21,935 nt of DNA from contig URYF01000022.1 of assembly GCA_900551965.1 (NCBI GenBank), forward strand, positions 1 through 21,935. Direction: 5' to 3'. The translations under genes and the position numbers were made by a program. Below are positions 13,795-20,784 of the stretch, piece by piece (position 1 is the stretch's first letter; every line of letters begins with the position of its first letter). Source of the stretch: an uncultured bacterium. GTDB lineage: Bacteria > Cyanobacteriota > Vampirovibrionia > Gastranaerophilales > Gastranaerophilaceae. The notes under the pieces were generated by a model, which had not been told where the DNA came from, ran no database searches, and saw only the letters and a list, made by a program, of their open reading frames with translations.

Positions 13795-14148
13795 TTATGC
13801 AAGTGTGTGTAGTGAAAAAGCTCCGCCAGCCGGGTTACCTGCTTCGTTGTATGGCTGCAGGTTGCCGATTCCGGGGTGCGGGTGGTAAACTTTATCTCCC
13901 ACAACGATTTGTGTATTTGGATCATTTATCACATTTTGATAAGCTTGGTTTACGTTAGGATCAAAACCTATGGCATACCACATTGCATCACTAAATCTTT
14001 TAATTTCACCAAATGTTGAACTTATAATATTTTGAGTGTTTTGGTCAGTCTTTTTTATTCCAAGATCAGTTTGAACATATTGCGGGTTGCTCATAGCACT
14101 TGTTCTGTTTACTGCGTCTATTGATGCTTTTCCGTCATTATAACTCAT
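13795..14148 (-). CDS. Hypothetical protein (117 aa), first gene of a pair
   Basis: This 117-aa product is not recognised. It starts MSYNDGKASIDAVNRTSAM, has a central helical stretch with aromatic residues (FGEIKRFSDAMWYAIGFDP, about 47-65), and ends in a Gly/Pro/His-rich tail (YHPHPGIGNLQPYNEAGNP...). There is no signal peptide, transmembrane segment or cysteine. AAAGGA (complement of about 14155-14160) lies about 7 nt from the ATG, so the start is sound. It is coupled to the 13523-13780 gene through an overlapping stop and ribosome site. An AT-rich gene-free interval lies upstream. Confidence 0.78.
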   Translation of the reverse strand: MSYNDGKASIDAVNRTSAMSNPQYVQTDLGIKKTDQNTQNIISSTFGEIKRFSDAMWYAIGFDPNVNQAYQNVINDPNTQIVVGDKVYHPHPGIGNLQPYNEAGNPAGGAFSLHTLA

Positions 14149-14325
14149 AGAATCATCCTTTATACTCGTCTCTTATATGTATAAAGTATATATTTAATAA
14201 ATAATTGCTAAATTTTTTCATGTTTGCTTAATATTTGTTAATAAACATCTTTAGTTTTTTATTGATTTTAAATTACAAAAACATGCCAAAAATTATATCA
14301 AAACTAAGATTATTAAGTTTTGTAA

Positions 14326-14342
14326 AGTGTAGAATGTACACT
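14326..14342. repeat. Dyad AGTGT-N7-ACACT, copy 1
   Basis: AGTGT (14326-14330) and ACACT (14338-14342) flank AGAATGT. A copy with the same arms and spacing, and the same first two loop bases (AG), lies at 14432-14448. The sRNA promoter falls between them. Possible paired operator. Confidence 0.45.
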
Positions 14343-14386
14343 ATTCCTGTAATTTCAGCTATCTGAAAAAATATAAAAACATCTTA

Positions 14387-14415
14387 TTGACATATAATTT
14401 TTCTTGTGGCATAAT
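14387..14415 (+). promoter_or_regulatory. Strong sigma-70-type promoter of a putative small RNA
   Basis: A perfect TTGACA (14387-14392), exactly 17 bp, then CATAAT (14410-14415) with a TG extension (14407-14408). It is the most complete promoter in the window. Predicted start is near 14422. No protein gene follows on this strand for nearly 1 kb. Confidence 0.75.
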
Positions 14416-14431
14416 AATTACATAAGATTTA

Positions 14432-14448
14432 AGTGTAGTCGAAACACT
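14432..14448. repeat. Dyad AGTGT-N7-ACACT, copy 2
   Basis: Same arms and spacing as 14326-14342. Here it lies 10 nt after the predicted RNA start, so it could be a 5' RNA hairpin, an operator, or both. Confidence 0.45.
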
Positions 14449-14535
14449 AAATATAAATAGTTCATTAACCCCAAAAACATATAAACTCCTAAATAATAAA
14501 CACTAAAAAGAGACCATTAGGATGCAGAAAACGAC

Positions 14536-14561
14536 CCACTCACTTGTGAGTGGTTTTTTTT
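14536..14561 (+). terminator. Strong intrinsic terminator of the putative small RNA
   Basis: CCACTCAC (14536-14543) / GTGAGTGG (14546-14553) is followed at once by eight U. Because no protein gene lies upstream on the plus strand, this terminator implies a non-coding transcript. Confidence 0.88.
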
Positions 14562-14592
14562 ATTTATTAATTTAAAATAATAAATAAAGCTA

Positions 14593-15252
14593 TTATTTTT
14601 CCTGTTGAATATCTAAAACTTCCGGATTTTGCAGCGGTTGAATGTCTTGCTCCTCCGGCATGGTTTGTTTGACCGGATATTCTGAATCGGCAGCTATTCC
14701 AGCTTCTTCTTGCTGTGCTTGTTTTGTGTATCTGTCTTTATAGTTGTTATAAAATTCATTCATGCGCTGTTGCCTGTTGAGTTGCAGACTTTCGGATTCT
14801 TGAATCTCATTTAATATATTATTTAATTCGGTTTTGTATTCATTTGTTTGTTTACAGGTCCTGTAGTTATCAAGCATGTTATATAGTGCGCGGACATTTC
14901 CTGCGGCTACATTTTTTTTAGATTCATCCAAATCCATTTTTCTTGAAGTCAGTCTATACAGCTCTATTGCGTTATGTTGTGCAAAATCAAGATAAGCGCA
15001 GGAAGCGTTTTTTATCGGAATATTTTTATTTTGTTCTAATTTTTGGTTTAAAAAATCAGCAAAGGATAAGTATTTATAGTATTTGTCTGAAGATGAAAGC
15101 TGGATATTACCATCAACTAGTTCAAAGTCAACTTTTTGGCTAAGGTTTTTAATTTCTGTGTAGGTTGAAATTGAATATGCGGCTAAAGCCAGCCCCAATC
15201 CCAGAATACAAATTCCAAGAATTAGCAAATCATTGTTAACGTTTTTATCCAT
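14593..15252 (-). CDS. Membrane-anchored coiled-coil hypothetical protein
   Basis: The 219-aa product has one N-terminal transmembrane segment (about 9-28, LLILGICILGLGLALAAYSI) with no cleavage-site signature, so it is probably a signal anchor with the rest outside the cytoplasm. Residues 30-185 are mostly helical, with coiled-coil-like stretches rich in Gln, Asn, Glu and Lys (TELNNILNEIQESE, YKDRYTKQAQQEE). The tail is acidic and Gln/Pro-rich. Two cysteines (in NASCAYLD and YRTCKQT) may form a disulfide. I recognise no family. The Shine-Dalgarno is weak (AAGGGG about 12 nt upstream). It diverges from the four-cysteine protein operon, and a shared envelope function with that operon is possible but unproven. 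Confidence 0.78.
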   Translation of the reverse strand: MDKNVNNDLLILGICILGLGLALAAYSISTYTEIKNLSQKVDFELVDGNIQLSSSDKYYKYLSFADFLNQKLEQNKNIPIKNASCAYLDFAQHNAIELYRLTSRKMDLDESKKNVAAGNVRALYNMLDNYRTCKQTNEYKTELNNILNEIQESESLQLNRQQRMNEFYNNYKDRYTKQAQQEEAGIAADSEYPVKQTMPEEQDIQPLQNPEVLDIQQEK

Positions 15253-15294
15253 TTTGTCTGATTACCCCTTATAAAGCTCTTTTGTTTATATATT

Positions 15295-15323
15295 ATAATA
15301 AAACTGTTAAAAATACCATTCAA
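15295..15323 (-). promoter_or_regulatory. Possible promoter of the membrane-anchored gene
   Basis: On the minus strand TTGAAT (complement of 15318-15323), 17 bp and TATTAT (complement of 15295-15300). An overlapping TATAAT lies 3 bp further on. It is divergent from, and close to, the promoter at 15352. Confidence 0.45.
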
Positions 15324-15351
15324 ATGTATTATATAAATTTTTTTGCTAAAT

Positions 15352-15360
15352 TGGTATAAT
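15352..15360 (+). promoter_or_regulatory. Extended -10 promoter of the four-cysteine operon
   Basis: TGGTATAAT is identical to the one at 12288. It has no recognisable -35. Predicted start near 15367 leaves only about 17 nt before the ATG at 15384. Confidence 0.65.
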
Positions 15361-15383
15361 CAGGGAGAGAAGATGGTGGAAAT

Positions 15384-16043
15384 ATGAAAAAATTTTGGTT
15401 AATATTAGCGTTAGTAGCGGTTGTGGCAGGTTCTCAGGTTTTTGCGCAGGTTGTAACAACAAAAAGACAGATAAACAGAGCTAAAAATTCTTCTGTTCAA
15501 AATGTTCGGAAACCTGCAGCGCGCAGTTCTTCGTCTGCTAAGACTACAGTTAGAACAACTCGCCCGTCAACCGGTAATAAGTTTGCAGATAATGTTATGA
15601 TGTGCAAGCCGTATAGTGAAGTTTTAAATACGGCGGTTTCTGGAATTGATTTTCAATTCAAGGTAAGTATTGTAGGCTGGGTTAATAACAAATGCCGATT
15701 GAACTTCATTGCTAAATCTACCGGTATTAGTGAAATGTTCAATTCCATATACGGGTTTGATGCTTCGGATGCTAAAATCACAACATTTGAGCCGAAAATT
15801 AGGTGTGAATTTACCAGACAACAGCTTGAAGAAGTTGGGGACTCTATTTTGCAGGAACAAGAAAGAAATAACGGAGCAAAAAATAATATGCTCAAAAATC
15901 CGCAGGATATCTCTTTGCCTGATAGGAGTAATATGTCTGTATCTGACATTGAGCTTATGAATGTAATATTAAATGATAGAGCTTGTACAATTTTGAATAC
16001 GGATGATTCTGCAGGAATGTTCGGTTCGGTTTTTGGATTATAG
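15384..16043 (+). CDS. Secreted four-cysteine protein, paralogue 1
   Basis: The 219-aa product has a clear Sec signal peptide (cleavage near VFA-QVV, about residue 21) and a basic Ser/Thr/Arg-rich linker (about 25-68). The mature domain carries four cysteines at 74, 104, 141 and 201. The next gene encodes a paralogue with cysteines at exactly the same intervals (30, 37 and 60 residues) and shared phrases: GWVNNKC against GWVENKC, EPKIRCEFT against EPIINCGFT, ACTI against VCTI. Two structural disulfides are likely, so it should be periplasmic or extracellular. I do not know this family. GGTGG, about 5 nt before the ATG, is the ribosome site. It is the first gene of an operon with its paralogue and an alpha/beta hydrolase. 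Confidence 0.82.
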   Translation: MKKFWLILALVAVVAGSQVFAQVVTTKRQINRAKNSSVQNVRKPAARSSSSAKTTVRTTRPSTGNKFADNVMMCKPYSEVLNTAVSGIDFQFKVSIVGWVNNKCRLNFIAKSTGISEMFNSIYGFDASDAKITTFEPKIRCEFTRQQLEEVGDSILQEQERNNGAKNNMLKNPQDISLPDRSNMSVSDIELMNVILNDRACTILNTDDSAGMFGSVFGL

Positions 16044-16067
16044 CGTTAAGAAAATAAAGGAAAGATT

Positions 16068-16826
16068 ATGAAAAATTTAAAATTATTAGTATTAGTTGCG
16101 GCTGTTTTTGTTGGAACACAGTGTGTCACAAGTGCGATACAGCCAATAAATGCGGCAGGTCAAAAAACTATTAACGAGGCTGCTGTTCAACTGAGGGGTG
16201 TTGAAGAAAATGAATTGAAGGCGGTAGACAATCCTATTGATAAACAGGTAAACGAATTGATGAACAGATATTTTTCAAATTTAAGAACATGCGAACCTCT
16301 TCACTGGAGTGAATATATTGATCTGTTTGGTTTAAAAATAGGTTTCAAAATAGATATTAATGGCTGGGTTGAAAATAAATGCCAGTACCATCTTTCAGGT
16401 AAAATCAGCGGAATCGGTAAAGATATCAGAGAGGTTTTTGAAGTAAAAGTTACAGATGAAGATATTTCAAAGATTGAGCCGATTATTAACTGCGGATTTA
16501 CGCAAGAACAATTAAATATTATTGTTGATGCAATAATTGCACATTATGAAAAAAATGAAACTTTTGTAAGTAAAATGTTGCAAACTCCAAATGCTGCAGC
16601 TTTAGCAGGTGATAAAAAATTAACACCTGAAGAGGAGAAACTTGTAGCAATGCTTATTGGCGGAAATGTATGTACTATCCCTAATCAGGAAGAATTGATG
16701 CAGAATTTTGCTAAAATAATGGGATTAGACACGCAGCCTGCAGCAGCTCCGGCTCCGGCTCCTGTTTCAAAGTCTCCTGAACCGAATGGTTCAAAGGTAA
16801 ATGCACCGTCAGCTCCTGTTCAATAA
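16068..16826 (+). CDS. Secreted four-cysteine protein, paralogue 2
   Basis: The 252-aa product has a signal peptide (hydrophobic 4-18, cleavage near TSA-IQ, about 23). Cys19 is within the signal and its context GTQC does not fit a lipobox. The mature domain has cysteines at 75, 105, 142 and 202, with spacing identical to paralogue 1 and the same GWVxNKC and EPxIxC landmarks. It differs by a more acidic N-terminal part and a C-terminal Ala/Pro-rich tail (about 222-252, APAPAPV...), which may span the cell wall or mediate contacts. AAAGGA about 7 nt before the ATG and a 24-nt gap after paralogue 1 support one operon. Tandem duplication followed by divergence is the simplest history. Function unknown. 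Confidence 0.82.
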   Translation: MKNLKLLVLVAAVFVGTQCVTSAIQPINAAGQKTINEAAVQLRGVEENELKAVDNPIDKQVNELMNRYFSNLRTCEPLHWSEYIDLFGLKIGFKIDINGWVENKCQYHLSGKISGIGKDIREVFEVKVTDEDISKIEPIINCGFTQEQLNIIVDAIIAHYEKNETFVSKMLQTPNAAALAGDKKLTPEEEKLVAMLIGGNVCTIPNQEELMQNFAKIMGLDTQPAAAPAPAPVSKSPEPNGSKVNAPSAPVQ

Positions 16827-16827
16827 T

Positions 16828-17547
16828 ATGAATAAGTTATTCTTAAAAACAATTGATAATATAAAAATTTCGATAAACCATTATGATTCGGGCAAAGACG
16901 AAGTTGTTATTCTTTGCCCGGGCTGGTTTATGACAAAAGATTCAGCTTCTTTTAACGAACTTGCAAGGGTTTTAGGTGAAAAGTATGATGTGATTTCTAT
17001 GGATTTTCGCGGGCATGGAAATAGTGGAGGCTTTTATACCTTTACAGCAAAAGAAGAGGCAGATATAGATATAGTCGTTGATTTTGCAGCAAAAAAATAT
17101 AAGAAGGTTTATCTTTTCGGTTTTTCACTGGGCGGGGCGCTTGTTTTGCTATACGGGGCTAAGCATAAAAATGTTGATAAGATTATTGCAGTTTCTGCCC
17201 CTGTAGATTTTATGAAAATTGAAAATAGAATGTACTCGCCTGATGCATGGATTCCTACATTGTTTCAAAAATTTGAACCTTCAAGGTGGCTTACAATCAG
17301 GGCAGGCTTTCCTTGGTATAAAAAAGATAATCCGATTGATTTTGTAGATAAAATAACTGTTCCTACATTATTTATTGCAGGCGAAAAAGATCCTACAGTT
17401 CTACCTTGGCATACTAAAATGCTATCTGAAAAAGCAGTATGCAAAAAAGATTATGTATTATTTAAAAATGCAAGACATGCAGAAGACTTATTTCATGATT
17501 ATCCTGAAAAGTTTTTGAAAATATGTTTTGACTGGCTTGAGGAATAA
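16828..17547 (+). CDS. Alpha/beta-hydrolase (serine hydrolase)
   Basis: The 239-aa product has the alpha/beta-hydrolase fold with a complete catalytic triad: Ser100 in GFSLGG (the GxSxG elbow), Asp188 in AGEKDP and His217 in ARHAED. The N-terminal ILCPGWFMTKDS strand-loop supplies the oxyanion hole, and DFRGHGNSGG (59-68) is the typical post-strand motif of this group. It is probably an esterase, lipase or acyl-transfer enzyme; the substrate is unknown. No signal peptide, so cytosolic. I chose the ATG at 16828, 1 nt after the stop of the preceding gene, over an in-frame ATG at 16801 that would overlap it. That arrangement indicates translational coupling in the four-cysteine operon. The stop is 6 nt from the convergent gene, with no terminator between them. 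Confidence 0.88.
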   Translation: MNKLFLKTIDNIKISINHYDSGKDEVVILCPGWFMTKDSASFNELARVLGEKYDVISMDFRGHGNSGGFYTFTAKEEADIDIVVDFAAKKYKKVYLFGFSLGGALVLLYGAKHKNVDKIIAVSAPVDFMKIENRMYSPDAWIPTLFQKFEPSRWLTIRAGFPWYKKDNPIDFVDKITVPTLFIAGEKDPTVLPWHTKMLSEKAVCKKDYVLFKNARHAEDLFHDYPEKFLKICFDWLEE

Positions 17548-17553
17548 ATAGTT

Positions 17554-18279
17554 TTATTTATATTTTCTATCACCAGTACCTGAGCGGTAACCGCAGAACG
17601 AATAAATAAATGGTAAGGCTCTTTCTATATGGATTTTATTTGCAAATGGAACTTTTGCAAGGACACATATTGCAACAGCATCATCGAAATTTGCAATCAT
17701 ATCGATTAGCTTTAATTCTCGTTTTGGTTTCTTTGCTTCCTTATCACTTCTTAATTTGTTTGAAATATAAATGGCACTGTTTGAACCTATTGCAACCCCT
17801 GTGACTGAGGCTAGGATTTTTACAAAATTATTATTAATTTTTGGATTTTTTTGTTTTTCGCAAAGTTTTATTGTTCCGTCAACAAGCAGCATTGGAATTG
17901 AAGTTAACGCCATTTGAAAAGCCCCTTCCTTCCATTTTCTTATTCTATCTTGTTTCGGTTCCCCTACAGAACTGAGCAAAATGCCCCCTAAATTTCCGCA
18001 GGCAGCCATTGTAAGCATTTCTTTAACTGTGTATTTAACTTTAAAAATATTAGGTGCTTTTTGTTTTTTCATAAACGTAAGTAATGGGATTGCACCCCCC
18101 GTTACTGCACCTATTGATGCTAATACTTTATCTTTTGTTGTAAGGCTTTTTCCGTATTTTTTTACTTCTTCGGATTTTTCTAGGTTAATGTAACCGTATG
18201 AAATTTCTTTCCTGTTTGCTAAAAAATTAGTCATACTATGGTTTTGGGGGTTATTTATATATATCGGTTGTATTGCCAT
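17554..18279 (-). CDS. Hypothetical multi-pass membrane protein
   Basis: The 241-aa product has a polar N-terminus (~50 residues, MAIQPIYINNPQNHSM...) and then four or five hydrophobic, Gly/Ala-rich segments (about 52-70, 87-104, 120-134, 152-172, 197-212) separated by basic loops. It is probably an inner-membrane protein. I see no catalytic motif or known family. I chose the ATG at 18279 because AGGA lies about 9 nt upstream; the longer frame starts at a TTG (18297) with no ribosome site. It converges with the alpha/beta-hydrolase gene, with 6 nt between stops. The N-terminal MAIQPIYINNP is similar in style to the tagged N-termini of the DHH and 12158 proteins but lacks V-S-F-x-G. Confidence 0.78.
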   Translation of the reverse strand: MAIQPIYINNPQNHSMTNFLANRKEISYGYINLEKSEEVKKYGKSLTTKDKVLASIGAVTGGAIPLLTFMKKQKAPNIFKVKYTVKEMLTMAACGNLGGILLSSVGEPKQDRIRKWKEGAFQMALTSIPMLLVDGTIKLCEKQKNPKINNNFVKILASVTGVAIGSNSAIYISNKLRSDKEAKKPKRELKLIDMIANFDDAVAICVLAKVPFANKIHIERALPFIYSFCGYRSGTGDRKYK

Positions 18280-18361
18280 AATTAAAAATCCTACCAAGTG
18301 TATATGTTACACTAAATATTAAATAAAGCAAATCTTTTTATTATATATTTAGATATAAAGC

Positions 18362-19396
18362 TTAATATCTTATAGAAAAAGCTTGAACTTTTATATCTCT
18401 TTGCTCAATTGGAATGATATCCCACATTACGCTAAACAACATATCTTCAACATGAATTTTTGAAATTTTGCCATTATCATATTCTGCGGAGTATTTTCTG
18501 ATAATTTTATGATTTTTATCATAATGAATTTCTTTAATCAAACGTTCGTTTTCATCATATACAAAATCAACATCTATGCATAAATCAGGAAGAGCTTTGT
18601 TGTAGTATTTAAATTTGTTTTTAGTTAACTGGTATGTTTCCTTAACCTCTCCGTCTTTGTTATAAAAAGTGTGTTTGCCGTTTGAGTATATATATTCTTC
18701 AATTTTATTATCTTCAGAATCATATTTTACATATTTTAGCAGTTTGTCTTTAATATTATCTTCGGCACTTGTTATGGGTTCTTTTCTTATTAGTTCTTCT
18801 GTATATAAAAGATCTTCAGTATCTCTGTTAAATGTTTGACAGCTTTCAAGAATACCATATTCATCAAATTGGCAATCTCTTAACAAATTGATTTGGTCTT
18901 CTTTTTTAGGTTTTATTGTTTTGATAGGTTTTGTATCAAAGTATTTGCTGTTTTTTAACAGGACTTCCGAAACTTCTTTTTCATTAGGTTTTGAAATGAA
19001 ATCCGGAGTTCTTTCCACAATCAGGCGTTCATTATATACATAGCTTTCTTTTATAGGATTAAGTTTTTGGATACAAAATTCAGGATTATCTTTTGTCCAG
19101 CATTCATTGTTGTTAACGGAGTATTCAAATTTGATAATATCGGTTATATCTTCCCTGTTTTTTGCAATATAAATAAAGGAAGGGTTTCCTATATTTTGAA
19201 AATATTCATTTGGCCATAATTTTGTAAATGATACTCCATCGTTATCTGCAATGGCTTGAAGTTTGTTTACAACGTCAAGTTTCATGCGGTCTTGAATATT
19301 TTGAAAACCTCTGAATGGTAAATTATAGTTATCAGCTGCAAAAACCGAACTTCCTGTCATAATTAAACATATACCTGCTAATATTTTTTTATACAT
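18362..19396 (-). CDS. Secreted hypothetical protein with YD-like repeats near the C-terminus
   Basis: The 344-aa product has a Sec signal peptide (MYKKILAGICLIMTGSSVFA, cleavage before ADNY). The mature part is acidic to neutral and rich in Lys, Glu, Asp, Asn and Tyr. From about residue 180 it has short repeating strand-turn units of the type 'YDxxxxIxExxYxxG' (FDEYGILESCQ, YDSEDNKIEEYIYSNGK, YDENERLIKEIHYDKNHKI, YDNGKISKI). These resemble YD/MORN-type beta-hairpin repeats found in exported proteins, including the toxin-antidote and variant-lipoprotein types. Several cysteines may pair. I cannot assign a function. I chose the ATG at 19396 (GGAG about 5 nt upstream) over one at 19417 that would displace the signal peptide. 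It diverges from tolC. Confidence 0.8.
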   Translation of the reverse strand: MYKKILAGICLIMTGSSVFAADNYNLPFRGFQNIQDRMKLDVVNKLQAIADNDGVSFTKLWPNEYFQNIGNPSFIYIAKNREDITDIIKFEYSVNNNECWTKDNPEFCIQKLNPIKESYVYNERLIVERTPDFISKPNEKEVSEVLLKNSKYFDTKPIKTIKPKKEDQINLLRDCQFDEYGILESCQTFNRDTEDLLYTEELIRKEPITSAEDNIKDKLLKYVKYDSEDNKIEEYIYSNGKHTFYNKDGEVKETYQLTKNKFKYYNKALPDLCIDVDFVYDENERLIKEIHYDKNHKIIRKYSAEYDNGKISKIHVEDMLFSVMWDIIPIEQRDIKVQAFSIRY

Positions 19397-19487
19397 AATA
19401 TCTCCGAGTTTATTCATATTTCCTGCTTTCTTTCAGTATATTCCTATGTAATTTTGGGAACATCATCTAATAATATTAAAATGTTTA

Positions 19488-19496
19488 TGCTAAAAT
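19488..19496 (+). promoter_or_regulatory. Extended -10 promoter of the TolC-like gene
   Basis: TGCTAAAAT matches the extended -10 pattern and has the same bases as the tRNA-Gln -10 (10485-10493). Predicted start near 19503 leaves a leader of about 14 nt and little room for a Shine-Dalgarno, which is indeed poor. Confidence 0.5.
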
Positions 19497-19516
19497 AAAT
19501 TCTGCTGGTAAAATTT

Positions 19517-20782
19517 ATGAAAAAGATTTTATTAATATTAGTAAGTTTAATAATATTTACTCCCGACGTGTTGGCAGAAGTTGTGCATCTGCCGTTGGAA
19601 GCTGCTGTCGGGCTTGCTCTGGAAAATAATCTTGATTTGAAATCAAAACGAAAGAAAGCCGAAGAATTAAAGCAGGATATTAAAATTGCTAATGCTTTAA
19701 AAAATCCGCAATTTCAGTCAAATTTTCTGATGGGAAAAGTTACCAGAGGGAATTCAAGCCAATTTGGTCTGGCTGTACCTGTAGAAATTGGTAAGCGCGG
19801 TATAAGAAAAAAAGTAGCTCAGATTGATTTAAAAATAACCGAAAATGAAATAAGAGCTGCCGAACATAATTTAAAAATTGAGGTTATGCGAGCATATTTC
19901 AATATTTTATATATGAAATCTGTGGTGTTGATTTTGCAGCAGCGTGAAAAGCTGTTCTATGGTATGAAAACTATTGCAGAACAAAAGTCAAAAGCTTCTT
20001 CCAGTAACAGTATTGATGTATTGCAAAATGATATGAAGTATAAAAAACAGCTTGTATTTCTCAATCAGGCAAGAGCAAATCTTTTAGGTGCACAATTTGC
20101 GCTGAATGATGTTATGAATATTAAAGATTCAAAGGTTATGTATGATACCATGGAAACCTCCTTATTTGAGAGCAATCTTGAGCTGTTGGATATAAATCTT
20201 CTTCCTTATGAAACAATAGAAGACACCGCAATGAAATATAGTTATTCTCTGTCTATTGCAAATACTACAATAGAAAAAAGAGAAGCCGAAGTTGTTCAAG
20301 CAAAGCATAAGCGGATTCCGGATGTTACAGTTGGCGGCGGCTATGCATATCAAACTGCGCATCAAACAGGTACAGAAGCTTTTCCGGGTGCATTTGTCGG
20401 TGTTAATGTTGATATTCCTATATTGTATTTTTACGGACCGGAGGTTAAAAAGGCTCAGATAGTTTTAGAAAGGGCTGATACGGATAAAACTTCTTTTAAA
20501 AATCATTTAAGATTTGCCCTAAAAGAAGATTATAATGATTTTAAATATGCAAAAGCTAATATTGGGTATTATAAAGATATCCTAAAAGACTCGGGAAGGG
20601 TTCTTGATACTTATAAAAAAAGATATGAGAAAGGTCAGGCAAGTTTATTGAATCTTATCCAGGTTGAAAATGCTCATCAACAGACTTTAAATGAGTATAT
20701 TGATGCCCTAAGAGTTTATTATGATGCGTACTTAAACCTTATGAAAAATGTCGGGCATGATATTTTGTTGACGGATTTATAA
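19517..20782 (+). CDS. TolC-family outer-membrane efflux channel protein
   Basis: The 421-aa product has a signal peptide (MKKILLILVSLIIF..., cleavage near LAE) followed by two homologous halves typical of the outer-membrane efflux (OEP) fold: long coiled-coil helices alternating with short beta segments. Landmarks are AAVGLALENNLDLKSKRKKAEE at the mature N-terminus, the first hairpin region GLAVPVEIGKRGIRKK, the second helix pair around 230-270, and the second-half PDVTVGGGYAYQ...GVNVDIPILYFYG. The C-terminal helix contains YEKGQASLLNLIQVENAHQQTLNEYIDAL. The CzcC/CusC branch (metal or drug RND export) is the closest by feel. Partner adaptor and pump genes are not next to it on the right. It implies a true outer membrane. 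The Shine-Dalgarno is weak, and its stop is 2 nt from the convergent TPR gene. Confidence 0.92.
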   Translation: MKKILLILVSLIIFTPDVLAEVVHLPLEAAVGLALENNLDLKSKRKKAEELKQDIKIANALKNPQFQSNFLMGKVTRGNSSQFGLAVPVEIGKRGIRKKVAQIDLKITENEIRAAEHNLKIEVMRAYFNILYMKSVVLILQQREKLFYGMKTIAEQKSKASSSNSIDVLQNDMKYKKQLVFLNQARANLLGAQFALNDVMNIKDSKVMYDTMETSLFESNLELLDINLLPYETIEDTAMKYSYSLSIANTTIEKREAEVVQAKHKRIPDVTVGGGYAYQTAHQTGTEAFPGAFVGVNVDIPILYFYGPEVKKAQIVLERADTDKTSFKNHLRFALKEDYNDFKYAKANIGYYKDILKDSGRVLDTYKKRYEKGQASLLNLIQVENAHQQTLNEYIDALRVYYDAYLNLMKNVGHDILLTDL

Positions 20783-20784
20783 AA

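Larger units (their letters stand above)
14422..14561 (+). ncRNA. Putative small RNA (about 140 nt)
   Basis: The strong promoter at 14387-14415 and the terminator at 14536-14561 bracket about 140 nt with no plausible ORF; the only ATG (14522) reads through the terminator hairpin. The predicted RNA has a 5' hairpin AGTGT-AGTCGAA-ACACT (14432-14448). A long A/C-rich, apparently unpaired middle follows, containing CCCC (14469-14472) and ACUCCU (14485-14490), and a 3' terminator stem with a U8 tail. Two stem-loops around a single-stranded ACUCCU is the plan of the cyanobacterial sRNA Yfr1, which carries ACUCCUCACAC, but Yfr1 is much shorter and only these six bases match. ACUCCU can pair with Shine-Dalgarno sequences. 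The gene is inferred from signals alone. Confidence 0.55.

Noticed and set aside
14522..14580. Tiny ORF starting at ATG 14522
   Set aside because: It reads through the terminator stem and U tract; the AGG before it is too close to the ATG to act as a ribosome site.
16086..16126. Lipoprotein signal in paralogue 2 (Cys19)
   Set aside because: The residues before the cysteine (GTQ) do not fit a lipobox, and a signal peptidase I site follows shortly after.
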